Assembly (NCBI RefSeq): GCF_030815405.1
Contig: NZ_JAUSWX010000001.1
Location: forward strand, 2,914,001-2,978,000
Source: Agromyces albus
GTDB lineage: Bacteria; Actinomycetota; Actinomycetes; Actinomycetales; Microbacteriaceae
Direction: 5' to 3'
Length of the DNA: 64,000 nucleotides
Shown here: positions 34,181 through 43,700 of the stretch, piece by piece
Numbering within the stretch: position 1 is the first letter of the stretch
Layout: each line of letters starts with the position of its first letter
Notes under the pieces: model-generated
The model's database searches: none
What the model was told of the DNA's origin: nothing
Seen by the model: only the letters and a program-made list of their open reading frames with translations
Translations under genes and position numbers: made by a program

Positions 34181-35212
34181 ATGACTCCACGAAACTCGAC
34201 ACCGACCCGCCCGCAGGCCGCACCCGGCTCGCCCACCGCACTCAGCTCGACCGGACTCCGGAAGCACTACGGCCGCTCGCTCGCACTCGACGGCTTCGAC
34301 CTCGAGATCGCCCGCGGCACCGTGCACGGCCTGCTCGGCCCGAACGGGGCCGGCAAGACCACGGCCGTGCGCTGCCTCACCACCCTCAGCTCGATCGACG
34401 AGGGCACCGCGAGTATCGACGGCATCGACATACGGCAGCAGCCCGCCCTCGTGCGCGAGCGCATCGGCCTCGTCGGCCAGTTCCACGCCGTCGACGAATG
34501 CGCTCACGGCTCGCCAGAACCTCGTGCTGTTCGCGAGGCTCAGCGGGGGCTCTCCAAGGCTCGCGCCCGGTCGCGCGCCGACGAACTCCTCGAGTCGTTC
34601 CAGTTGACGGATGCCGCCGACCGCGCGGTCTCCGGATTATCGGGCGGCATGCGACGGCGCCTCGACATCTCCGCGAGCCTCGTGCTCACCCCGGCGATGC
34701 TCTTCCTCGACGAGCCGACGACCGGACTCGACCCTCGCGGTCGCGCCACGGTCTGGCAGGCCGTGCGCGAGATCGCCGCAGCGGGCACGACCGTGCTGCT
34801 CACGACGCAATACCTCGACGAGGCCGACCAGCTCGCGAGCCGCATCTCGATGATGGACCACGGCCGGGTCGTCGCCGAGGGCTCCCCCAGCGAACTCAAG
34901 CGACGGCTCGGCGGCGACCGGGTCGACGCGGTGATCGCCGACGCCACGCTGCTCGCCCAGGCGGCCGACGTGATCGGCCGCGTCGCGGCGGCTGCGGCAT
35001 CCGTCGACCCCGACACTCGCACGATCACCGTCGAGGTCGCCGACGGCGCGAAGGCGCTCACCCCGATCGTGCGTGAGCTCGATCTCGCGGGCATCGCGAT
35101 CGACGACCTCGCCCTGCGGCGGCCGACGCTCGACGAGGTGTTCCTGCACCTCACCGGGCAACCCGGCGCCGCGGATGCCGCGCCGCAACCAGCACACGAG
35201 GAGGCACGATGA
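34181..35212 (+). CDS. ABC-2 type drug exporter, ATP-binding subunit (DrrA-like), with a frame anomaly
   Basis: This 343-residue ATPase has Walker A GPNGAGKTT, signature SGLSGGMRRRLD, Walker B MLFLDEPTTGLD, an H-loop replaced by the LTTQYLDEAD motif usual for DrrA-type proteins, and the C-terminal DUF4162-like domain. AAGGAGA stands a few bases before the ATG. Between codons for VGQFHAVDE and LSKARARSRADELL, about 16 residues read CAHGSPEPRAVREAQRG. The family-typical sequence LTARQNLVLFARLSG is present here one base out of phase (34503-34547). Two compensating shifts, near 34499-34502 and in the G run 34545-34549, explain this. The segment follows the Q-loop, so function is doubtful if the reading is real. 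Confidence 0.87.
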   Translation: MTPRNSTPTRPQAAPGSPTALSSTGLRKHYGRSLALDGFDLEIARGTVHGLLGPNGAGKTTAVRCLTTLSSIDEGTASIDGIDIRQQPALVRERIGLVGQFHAVDECAHGSPEPRAVREAQRGLSKARARSRADELLESFQLTDAADRAVSGLSGGMRRRLDISASLVLTPAMLFLDEPTTGLDPRGRATVWQAVREIAAAGTTVLLTTQYLDEADQLASRISMMDHGRVVAEGSPSELKRRLGGDRVDAVIADATLLAQAADVIGRVAAAAASVDPDTRTITVEVADGAKALTPIVRELDLAGIAIDDLALRRPTLDEVFLHLTGQPGAADAAPQPAHEEAR

Positions 35213-36033
35213 CGACCATCACCCACGCCCCGGGCGAGACGCGAGACCGACGGCCGAACGCTCTGAGGGAGGGCTGGCTGATCGCCGGCCGCGACGTGCT
35301 GCACTGGGTGCGCGAGCCGTGGGGCCTCATCTTCGGCCTGGCGTTCAACGTCATGCTGCTGCTCATGTTCGGATTCCTCTTCGGCGGCGCGATCGACGTG
35401 CCGGGCGGCGGCGACTACATCGCCTTCCTCCTGCCGGGCATGTTCGCGCTCACGATGCTCTTCGGGCTCGAGAGCACGATGACGGCAATGGCGGAGGACG
35501 CGAAGCGCGGCATCACCGATCGGTTCCGCTCCCTGCCGCTCTCGAGCGCGTCGGTCGCCCTCGGCCGCGCGGTCGCCGACCTCGCGTCGTCGGCGCTGAG
35601 CCTCGGGGTGCTGATGATCGGCGGTCTCCTCATCGGCTGGCGGCCGACCACGGGGCCCGCAGAGATCGCGCTCGCGGTCGTGCTGCTGCTCTGGCTGCGG
35701 TTCGCGCTGCTCTGGCTCGGCATCTACCTCGGGCTGACCTTCCGGGGCACGGGCGCGACGACGGCGGTGCAGGTGCTCGTCTGGCCGATCGGATTCCTCT
35801 CAACGGTGTTCGTGTCGGCCGAGACGATGCCCGGCTGGCTCGGAACCGTCGCCGAGTGGAATCCCGTCTCTGCCGCCGCGACGGCGACCCGGGAGCTCTT
35901 CGGCAATCCCACGGGCGTGACGAGCGGGTGGCTGGCCGAGAACGCGGTGCTGGCGGCATCCGTGTGGCCGCTCGTGATCACCCTCGTGTTCCTGCCGCTC
36001 GCGGCGGCGGCCTATCGCGGCTTGCGCCGGTGA
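35209..36033 (+). CDS. ABC-2 type drug exporter, membrane subunit (DrrB-like)
   Basis: This 274-residue permease has six membrane segments in the ABC-2 pattern. The amphipathic N-terminus LIAGRDVLHWVREPWGLIFG precedes helix 1, and the conserved ITDRFRSLPLSSASVALGR loop follows helix 2. Its start overlaps the ATPase stop (ATGA), so the pair is translated together. With the ATPase it exports a drug or lipid, under control of the divergent TetR protein. It ends seven bases before an intergenic palindrome that may act as a terminator. Confidence 0.9.
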   Translation: MTTITHAPGETRDRRPNALREGWLIAGRDVLHWVREPWGLIFGLAFNVMLLLMFGFLFGGAIDVPGGGDYIAFLLPGMFALTMLFGLESTMTAMAEDAKRGITDRFRSLPLSSASVALGRAVADLASSALSLGVLMIGGLLIGWRPTTGPAEIALAVVLLLWLRFALLWLGIYLGLTFRGTGATTAVQVLVWPIGFLSTVFVSAETMPGWLGTVAEWNPVSAAATATRELFGNPTGVTSGWLAENAVLAASVWPLVITLVFLPLAAAAYRGLRR

Positions 36034-36040
36034 TGCAGCG

Positions 36041-36082
36041 GTGGTCGAGTAGCGCCGCGCGAAGCGGACGCTACTCGACCAC
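36041..36082. repeat. intergenic palindromic element, bidirectional terminator candidate
   Basis: Arms GTGGTCGAGTAGCG (36041-36054) and CGCTACTCGACCAC (36069-36082) are perfect 14-bp inverted repeats around a 14-base loop that can itself pair. It lies between two convergent genes (stops at 36033 and 36089). The same arms occur at 45416, 56182, 57188 and 62575. Confidence 0.85.
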
Positions 36083-36088
36083 TGGCGG

Positions 36089-38257
36089 TTACTTCTTCGA
36101 CTTCTCGGGAACGGGAAGCGTGCCCGCGGCACGCTGCGCCGCGTAGTACGCGCGCGCCTCGTCTTGACGCTCCTGCTCGGCACCCGACGCGATCTTCGCG
36201 CGCAAGTGCTCGGGGCGGTAGCCGAACGCGTCGACGAGGTCTTGCGCGTGCGGGCGCAGCCGCTCGATGAGCCGGTCGATGTACGCAGTGACGGCTTGTG
36301 CGCGCTGCGGCGAGAGCCGGCCGTTGATCAGGTACCACGCGAGGTGCTTCTCCATGAGGCCGAGCCCGAACAGGTCGCGCACCCACGTGAGCACTTGCTT
36401 CGTCCCCGCATCGGTCGTGTGCTCGAGGGCCCGCGTGAACGCCTCCCACTGGAGCAGCTCGGCGTGCGCCCGCGCGGCTTCGATGAGCTCGTTCTGGTTG
36501 CGGTTGAAGACCGCCGCGGCATCCGACTTCGGCAGCTTTCGCGCCTCTCGCAGGCGACCGGCGATGTCGCCGATCATCGCCTCGACACGGTCGGTGAGCA
36601 GCTCGCGCTGCGTGTTCGTGTCGCGGAGCTCGGCGACCGAACGGGCGGTCGAACCGAAGTCGGCGATCGTCTGCGCCAGGCGGCGCAAGCCGGTGCCGTG
36701 GTAGGCGCGGTCGGCCGTCTGCTGCACGACATAGCGGGCCATGACGCCGGCATCCGCATTCGCGAACTGCTTCGAGTAGTCGGTGAGCAGGCGCTTGGCC
36801 ACGAGCTGCAGCAGCACGTTGTTGTCGCCCTCGAAGGTGACGTAGACGTCGAGGTCTTGACGCAGGCCGACGATGCGGTTCTCGGCGAGGAAGCCGGCGC
36901 CGCCACTTGCCTCGCGCGCCTCCTGGAGCGTCTCGAGGGCGTGCCAGGTGGACAGCGGCTTGAGCGCCGCCGCGATCGTCTCGAGGTCCTGGCGGTCGTC
37001 GTCGGTGTCGGCCTTGCCGGAGAACACCTCGTCGAACTTCACGAGGAACTCGTCGTGCGCGAAGATCTGCGCGTACGTCGTGGCGAGCTTCGGGATCAGC
37101 CGGCGCTGGTGGCGCTGGTAGTCGAGCAGCACCTCTTCGTCGGTGTCGCTGCCCGCGGTGAACTGGCGGCGCTGGTTGCCGTAGGTGATCGCGATCGTGA
37201 GCGCCATCGCCGCAGCGCTCGTCGCGGCGCCGTCGAGCGACACGCGACCCTGCACGAGCGTGCCGAGCATCGTGAAGAAGCGGCGGCCCGAGCTGGCGAT
37301 CGGGCTCGAGTAGGTGCCATCTTCGCCGACGTCGCCGTAGCGGTTCAACAGGTTCACGCGGGGCACGCGCACGTCGGAGAAGTGCAGGCGGCCGTTGTCG
37401 ATGCCGTTGAGGCCGCCCTTCAGACCGTCGTCTTCGCCGCCGATGCCCGGCAGGAAGCCGCCGTCGGCGTCGCGCAGCGGCACGTAGAAGGCGTGCACGC
37501 CGTGGTTCACGCCCTTCGTGATGAGCTGCGCGAAGACCACCGCCGCGGTGCCGTGGAGTGCCGCGTTGCCGAGGTAGTCCTTCCAGGCGCCGCGGAACGG
37601 GGTGTTGATGACGAACTCCTGCGTCACCTCGTCGTAGGTGGCCGTGGTGCCGATCGCCGCGACATCCGAGCCGTGACCCGTCTCGGTCATCGCGAACGCG
37701 CCGGGCACCTCGAGCGTCATGATGTCGGGCAGGAAGGTCTGGTGGTGGTACTCGGTGCCGAGGTGCAACACCGCTGCGCCGAAGAGGCCCCACTGCACGC
37801 CCGACTTGATCTGGAGGCTCGGGTCGGCGAGCACGAGCTCCTCGAACGCGGCGATGTTGCCGCCGTGGTCGTCGTGGCCGCCGAGCGACGTCGGGAACGC
37901 GCGGTGCACCGCGCCATGTTCGACGAGGATCTTCAACTGCTGGAGCACGCGCTCGCGGTGCTCCTCCATCGACTGGCCCTCGATGCGCTGCAGGTCGGGG
38001 TGCGCGGCGCGCTCGCGCGCGACGAGGCGGAGGTCGGCCCAGGTGCCGAGCAATTGACGACTGAGCGCGGCGACGTCGACCTTCGGAGCTGCGGCTTGCG
38101 CGGCCGCCACCGTCGCCGGCGAGGGTGCAGGTGCAGGCGTGCCGGCTGCCGAACGGGTCGGCGTCGGGGCCGAGTCGACGGTGCCGGGAGTGTGGGCGGC
38201 GGGCTGGGTCGCCGACTCTGAGGTCTTCGAGGAAGTGCTGGGTGCCGTGTCAACCAT
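36089..38257 (-). CDS. acyl-CoA dehydrogenase/oxidase family protein (acyl-CoA oxidase-like)
   Basis: This 722-residue flavoenzyme is longer than normal acyl-CoA dehydrogenases (about 380) and matches the acyl-CoA oxidase (ACOX) plan. The first 60 residues are a disordered Ala/Pro/Thr region. FAMTETGHGSDV and the beta domain follow, then GRVSLDGAATSAAAMALTIA, the flavin region YGNQRRQF, and GGAGFLAENRI. The extra helical C-terminal domain holds ARAHAELLQWEAFTRALE. It catalyses alpha,beta-desaturation of acyl-CoA in fatty acid oxidation. Whether electrons pass to oxygen or a flavoprotein is not certain. Three 17-bp repeats lie upstream of its start. Confidence 0.87.
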   Translation of the reverse strand: MVDTAPSTSSKTSESATQPAAHTPGTVDSAPTPTRSAAGTPAPAPSPATVAAAQAAAPKVDVAALSRQLLGTWADLRLVARERAAHPDLQRIEGQSMEEHRERVLQQLKILVEHGAVHRAFPTSLGGHDDHGGNIAAFEELVLADPSLQIKSGVQWGLFGAAVLHLGTEYHHQTFLPDIMTLEVPGAFAMTETGHGSDVAAIGTTATYDEVTQEFVINTPFRGAWKDYLGNAALHGTAAVVFAQLITKGVNHGVHAFYVPLRDADGGFLPGIGGEDDGLKGGLNGIDNGRLHFSDVRVPRVNLLNRYGDVGEDGTYSSPIASSGRRFFTMLGTLVQGRVSLDGAATSAAAMALTIAITYGNQRRQFTAGSDTDEEVLLDYQRHQRRLIPKLATTYAQIFAHDEFLVKFDEVFSGKADTDDDRQDLETIAAALKPLSTWHALETLQEAREASGGAGFLAENRIVGLRQDLDVYVTFEGDNNVLLQLVAKRLLTDYSKQFANADAGVMARYVVQQTADRAYHGTGLRRLAQTIADFGSTARSVAELRDTNTQRELLTDRVEAMIGDIAGRLREARKLPKSDAAAVFNRNQNELIEAARAHAELLQWEAFTRALEHTTDAGTKQVLTWVRDLFGLGLMEKHLAWYLINGRLSPQRAQAVTAYIDRLIERLRPHAQDLVDAFGYRPEHLRAKIASGAEQERQDEARAYYAAQRAAGTLPVPEKSKK

Positions 38258-38307
38258 CGTCGGTTTCGTCCTTCGTCTGCGGTCAGCTTCGTCTGCGGTC
38301 AGGCAGC

Positions 38308-38358
38308 GCCTGCGGTCAAGGCTCGCCTGCGGTCAAGGCTCGCCTGCGGTCAAGGCTC
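38308..38358. repeat. three 17-bp tandem repeats upstream of the acyl-CoA oxidase gene
   Basis: The unit GCCTGCGGTCAAGGCTC occurs without mismatch at 38308-38324, 38325-38341 and 38342-38358. Two degenerate copies of the core CTGCGGTCA lie nearer the gene (38277-38300). The array ends 50 bases from the start codon, inside the likely promoter or leader. Confidence 0.92.
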
Positions 38359-38491
38359 GCTTCCACGGTATGACCGCACCTCGCGCGCCCGAAACCGTGC
38401 GTCCCGGGCCTACAAACCGCGCCCTCGACCGCTCGGATGCGCCTGTCGAGACCCTACAAAGCCGAGTCGAGCCCACGTAGGACCATCGACA

Positions 38492-38513
38492 AGCGGATGC
38501 CGCCGCATCCGCT
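38492..38513 (-). terminator. hairpin 3' of recQ
   Basis: Arms AGCGGATGC (38492-38500) and GCATCCGCT (38505-38513) enclose a 4-base loop, 25 bases after the recQ stop on the minus strand. The stem includes the common word GGATGC. A TTGT tail follows in the direction of transcription. Confidence 0.5.
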
Positions 38514-38537
38514 CACTGAAGGCTGTGCCGAACGTGA

Positions 38538-40586
38538 TCAGGCCGCGGCGACGACCCGGATCAGTGCCTCGCCGTAGGCTTCGAGCTTCTTCGCTCCGAT
38601 GCCGGTGATGCCGTCGAGTTCGGCGATGGCAGCGGGACGCGCTTGCGCGACGGCGCGAAGCGTGGCGTCGCCGAACACGATGTAGGCCGGCACTCCCTGC
38701 TCGCGCGCCTCACCCGCCCGCCACGCACGCAGCGCCTCGAACAGCTCGAGCTCGAGCGGGCTGAGATCTGCCGCCGCGGTGGCGGCTTTCGGACCGCGTG
38801 ACCGGGTGATGCGTTCGGGTTCGGCGCGGAGTGCCACCTCGTGGCTGCCCGCGAGCACGGCGCCGGATGCCTCGGTGACCGTGAGCGTGCCGTACTCGCC
38901 GTGCGTGGCGAGCAGGCCCTGCGCGAGCAGCTGGCGCACGACGCTTCGCCACTGCTGTTCGCTGAGGTCTTGGCCGATGCCCCACGTGGTGAGCGAATCG
39001 TGGTCGTACTGGCGCGAGCGCGGCGTCTCTTTACCGCGCAGGATGTCGATGAGGTGCCCGGCGCCGAACTTCTGCCGGCGCTCACGCTGCAGGCGCACGA
39101 TCGTGGACATGAGCTTCTGTGCCGGCACGGTGCCGTTCCACGAGGCGGGCGGCTCGAGGCACGTGTCGCAGTTGCCGCACGGCTGGCTCGGCTGGCCGAA
39201 GTAGCCGAGCAGGTTCTGGCGTCGACACTGCACGGTCTCGCAGAGCGCGAGCATCGCGTCGAGGTGGTGCGCCAGGCGGCGGCGATGCGCGAGGTCTCCG
39301 GGACTCTCGTCGATCATGCGGCGCTGCTGCACGACGTCTTGCAAGCCGTAGGCGAGCCAGGCGGTGGCCGGGGCGCCGTCGCGGCCGGCACGGCCCGTCT
39401 CCTGGTAGTAGCCCTCGACCGACTTCGGCAGGTCGATGTGCGCCACGAATCGAACGTCGGGCTTGTCGATGCCCATGCCGAACGCGATGGTCGCGACGAT
39501 GACGACGCCGTCTTCGCGCAGGAACCGCTCTTGCGTGCGACGGCGGAGCGAAGCGTCGAGTCCGGCGTGATACGGCAGCGCGTTCACGCCGTTCGCTGCG
39601 AGGAAAGCTGCGGTCTTCTCGGTGGTGGCGCGGGAGAGGGCGTAGATGATGCCCGAGACCGGATTGCCTGCGGCATCCACACCCTCGCTGCGGACGAAGT
39701 CGAGCAGCTGCTTGCGTACCTCGAGCTTGGGCGCGATGCGGTACTGGATGTTGGGGCGGTCGAAGCTCGAGACGAAGTGCCTGGCCCCGCCGAGCGAGAG
39801 CCGGTCGGTGATCTCGCGGTGGGTGGCATCGGTGGCGGTGGCGGTGAGCGCGATGCGCGGCACGTCGGGCCAGCGCTCGGCGAGCTCGGAGAGCGCGAGG
39901 TAGTCGGGCCGGAAGTCGTGGCCCCATTGCGCGACGCAGTGCGCCTCGTCGATCGCGAAGAGCGCGACCTTGCCGCGCGCGAGGAGCTGCTTGGCCGACT
40001 CGGTGTTCAGGCGCTCGGGCGCGACGTAGAGGAGGTCGAGCTCGCCCGCGATGTAGGCGCGCTCGACGTCGGAGCGCTCGGCGGGCTGCTGGCTCGAATT
40101 GAGGTAGGCGGCCCGCACGCCGTTGCGAACGAGGGCGTCGACCTGGTCGTGCATGAGCGCGATGAGCGGCGAGACCACGATGCCGGTGCCCTCGCGGAGC
40201 AATGACGGGATCTGGTAGCAGAGACTCTTGCCGCCGCCGGTGGGCATGAGCACGACGGCGTCGCCGCCCGAGGTGACCTGCTCGATGATCTCGGCCTGCT
40301 CGCCGCGGAACGCGTCGTAGCCGAACACCGTGTGCAGCGCCTCGGCCGCCGTCGCGAAGCGGGCTGGGGCGACGCCGCCGGGCACCGTCGCGGTCGTGTT
40401 GCGAGCAGCGCCTTGCCCGGTGCCTCGCGGCGGCGGGGAACCGAAGCCGGCCCCGCTTTCGTTCGAGGCTGAGCCCGACCAGCCGTCGTCGGCGGGCGGA
40501 ACCCAGTCGTCATCGGGCGGTGGCGCGAACTCGTCGGGATCCCAGGGGACCTCCTCGGCCGAGTCGGGCTGCGCGTTCGAGTTCAC
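38538..40586 (-). CDS. recQ: ATP-dependent DNA helicase RecQ
   Basis: This 682-residue helicase has an Asp/Pro-rich disordered N-terminus of about 85 residues. The RecA-like domains carry Walker A PTGGGKS, the DEAH box AIDEAHCVAQWGHDFR, and motif VI YYQETGRAGRDG. The RQC zinc-binding region follows (CETVQCRRQ, then CGNCDTC) with its winged helix. The last 80 residues form an HRDC domain (EQGVPAYIVFGDATL, GITGIGAKKLEAYG). It unwinds forked and recombination DNA. The GTG at 40586 is chosen because the protein starts VNSNAQPDSAEEVPWDPDEF and the longer frame upstream has no domain. Confidence 0.93.
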   Translation of the reverse strand: MNSNAQPDSAEEVPWDPDEFAPPPDDDWVPPADDGWSGSASNESGAGFGSPPPRGTGQGAARNTTATVPGGVAPARFATAAEALHTVFGYDAFRGEQAEIIEQVTSGGDAVVLMPTGGGKSLCYQIPSLLREGTGIVVSPLIALMHDQVDALVRNGVRAAYLNSSQQPAERSDVERAYIAGELDLLYVAPERLNTESAKQLLARGKVALFAIDEAHCVAQWGHDFRPDYLALSELAERWPDVPRIALTATATDATHREITDRLSLGGARHFVSSFDRPNIQYRIAPKLEVRKQLLDFVRSEGVDAAGNPVSGIIYALSRATTEKTAAFLAANGVNALPYHAGLDASLRRRTQERFLREDGVVIVATIAFGMGIDKPDVRFVAHIDLPKSVEGYYQETGRAGRDGAPATAWLAYGLQDVVQQRRMIDESPGDLAHRRRLAHHLDAMLALCETVQCRRQNLLGYFGQPSQPCGNCDTCLEPPASWNGTVPAQKLMSTIVRLQRERRQKFGAGHLIDILRGKETPRSRQYDHDSLTTWGIGQDLSEQQWRSVVRQLLAQGLLATHGEYGTLTVTEASGAVLAGSHEVALRAEPERITRSRGPKAATAAADLSPLELELFEALRAWRAGEAREQGVPAYIVFGDATLRAVAQARPAAIAELDGITGIGAKKLEAYGEALIRVVAAA

Positions 40587-40742
40587 TCGTCGAGTGTAAC
40601 GAGCGCCGCTGACGGACCGGCCCGCCCGGCCGCGGCTGGGCGGGGCCGATCGAGCGCAGCGACCAGTGGAGGACGAGTCATCCGGAGGCTTCACCGCCAC
40701 TCCGAACCGGACGAGCTCGAGATTCGCTCGAGTCGAGACGCC

Positions 40743-40776
40743 GATGAGGCCGGGCACTCGAGTGCCCGGCCTCATC
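40743..40776 (-). terminator. 34-bp perfect palindrome, terminator of the nuclease/nucleotidase gene
   Basis: The 34 bases are fully self-complementary: 17-bp arms with no unpaired loop, starting GATGAGGCCGGGCACT and centred on CTCGAG. The palindrome lies 18 bases after the stop of the large gene on the minus strand. This is the strongest hairpin in the window and very likely ends transcription. Confidence 0.85.
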
Positions 40777-40794
40777 TGCGGGTGCAGTGTTCGA

Positions 40795-43700
40795 TCAGTC
40801 GACGGTCAGGGTGAACGAGCTCGACGTGCCGGTCGTCGGCACCGAGATCTCGAACATCTGCGCGCCGCTCGCTCCCTCGGGGATCGTGAACACCACCGTC
40901 GCCTGGCCGATGTTGTCGAGCGTCGGCGTGAACGACCGGTCGACCGGCGCGCTCGCGAGGTCGACTCCGCCGAGCGAGACGACGACGGTTCCGGCCGCCG
41001 GCTCGTTCGTGCTGAAGTCGAGCGACGAGAGGTTGACCGTCACCTGGTCGCCCGCGTCGTAGCCGTCGGCGTCGGGAGCCGAGACCTTGACTCCGACCGC
41101 TCGCTGCGCGTAGTCAGGCGTGGCCGTGCCGTGGGCCGCGAACCAGTCGACCATCGACTCGAGGTCGACCTTGCCGCTGTCGGCCTTGCTCGTGCCCGTC
41201 GCGAGGGTGAGGAAGTTGTCTCCACCGGTGCCGAGGAACGAGTTCACGCCGACCGAGTACGTCGCCGCCGGATCGAGCGGCTCGCCGTTCAGGCGAATGC
41301 TCGTGATGTGCGAGCCGCTCGCCGCGGTGGGGTCGTAGGTGTAGGTGAGCCCCTCGCTCACGCCGAGCTTGAGGAACGGCCTGGATGCCCCGGCGGGCTG
41401 CCATTGCTCCTCGAGCACGGCCTTGATCTTCGCTCCGGTGAGATTCATCGTGACGAGCGTGTTCGCGAACGGCTGCACCGCAGCGGCCTCGCGATACGTG
41501 ACCTCGCCCGCGTCGATGTTCGCCCGCAGACCGCCCGGGTTCATGAACGTGACATCGACCTCGCGAGTGCCGTCTTCATTGAGCGCCCAGAGCTGCACGT
41601 CGGCGACGAAGTTGCCGAGTGTCGACTCACCGCCGCGGTTCTCGGGGTAGGAAGCGCCGCCGAGGGGAGCGAACGCGGCCCGGTTGAAGTTCGCGCTCGC
41701 CTCGCCCAGGACGACGTTGCCGAGCTCATCGGCGACGATCTTCGCCTGGTCGACGATCGGCTTGACTTCGGGGTCGTCGAGGTAGAGCGGCGTCGAGCCG
41801 TCCATGAGGTTGTAGACCTCGTTGGTGATCTTCGAGATCTTCTTCGCCGCGCGATCGAACTGGATCTCCATCTTGGAGAACTTCTCGCCGTACTGGCCGC
41901 TCGAGATCACGGGCCGGCCGTCGATCACGTGGTTGTAGGCGAGATGGGTGTGACCTGACACGATCGCGTCGACCTCGGCGGTCGTGTTGAGCACGATCTT
42001 GCCGAAGCGCGACGAAGGATCGACTGCCGACGCCACGTCGGTCGTCGCCGCGCCTTCGTGCACGAGCAGGATGAGGATGTCGGCTTCGCCGTTGTCCTTC
42101 TTGCCGTCGCTCAGCTGCGCCGCGACGCGGTTCGCGGCCTCGGCGACGTCGCCCACCGTGATCTCGGCGATGCCGCCGGGGCTCACGAGTGACGGGAGCT
42201 CGTCGGTGACCGCTCCGATGAAGCCGACGTTGACGCCGTCGAACGACTGGATCCAGTACTCGGGCAATGCCGGCTTTCCGGTCGCCTTGTCGTAGACGTT
42301 GGCGCCGAGGTACTCCCAGAGGGCGAGCGGCATCACGCGATCGGTGAGGTCGGCGAAGCCCTGGTCGAACTCGTGGTTGCCGACGGAGCTCACCTCGAGC
42401 CCGGCGGCGTTGAGCGCCTCGATCGTCGGCACATCCTGCTGGATGAACGACGTGAACGTGGAGGCGCCGATCATGTCACCGGCCGCCGCGAACACCGTGT
42501 TCGGGTTCTCGGCGCGGATCTGCTTGACCGCGGTGGAGAGCGCCGCGATGCCGCCGGACGGTGCGGACTGCTCGATGCGACCGTGGAAGTCGTTCACGGT
42601 CACGACATCGATCTCGACCGTCGAGGGAGCCGACTCCGTGCCCACGCCGACGAGGATCGGGTCGTGATCGCTCGAGCGGTAGGGGGTGCCGGCTTCGCTC
42701 GCCGGACCCCAGTACTCCCGACCGGCCCACTCGGCCGAGTTGATCGACCAGACGCCGGCTTTGGTCACCTTGTCGGTGGCCGACTTCGACGCGATGACGT
42801 GGTCGAGCGAGCCGAGCTCGCCGTCGAACGAGTACGTGTACTGGCCTGCTGCCTTCTTCGGCAGGATGTCGCTCCAGCCCGCGTCGGCGAAGGCCTTGAT
42901 CGGGTCTTCCTTCGCGTAGGCGTTGAAGTCGCCGACGAGGAAGATGTCGGTCTTCCGGTCGACTGAGAGGCCCTGCGCGAAGGTGAGCAGCGACTGGGAC
43001 TGCTCGACCCGCTCGTCGTTGAAGGCGTCTTGACCGGGCTGGGGGCTCGGGTCGGTGCCGCTCTTCGACTTGAAGTGGTTGGCGATGACCGTCACGAACT
43101 GCTTGTCGTACTTGAAGGTCTGGGCGATCGGCTCACGCGCGATGTCCCACACGGTCTCGTCGACGATCGTCTTGGCCTCGTCGACCGGCTTGACGGCGGC
43201 CGCGCGGTAGATGATCGCGTTCGTGATGAAGTCGGTGATCGCGGCGTCGTGCAGCGCCGCGGGCGTCGGCACGAACTTCCACACCTCGGAGCCGGCGGCC
43301 TGGTTCAGGCCGGCGACGAGGTCGGCGAGCGCCTCGTCGGGCGACTCGCCGAGCTTCACGGAGTTCTCGATCTCCTGGAGCGCCACGATGTCGGCGTCGA
43401 GGGCGTTGATCGCGGTGACGATCTTCGACTTCTGAATGGCGAACTCGGCGGCATTCGCTGCGCCGCGGGCGTTCGGGTTGTCATCTGAGAGCGTCGTGAA
43501 GTAGTTCAGCACGTTGAAGGCCGCGACCGAGACGTCGCCGCCGACCGCGGGAGCTGCAGCTGGGCGGGGGTTCGCGGCCGTGAACGTGGGCTTGAGCGAT
43601 GCGTCGCTCACGTCGGTGATGGGCACCGGCGGCTGCAGGCGCCATTCGCCGAAGTCGAAGTTCAGCACGTATCCGCCGGCGGGGAAGTTCACGGCGTCGC

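Noticed and set aside
38308..38358. Possible CRISPR array
   Set aside because: The repeats are 17 bp long and directly adjacent, with no spacers and no cas genes nearby. The same holds for 2731-2760 and 33295-33339.
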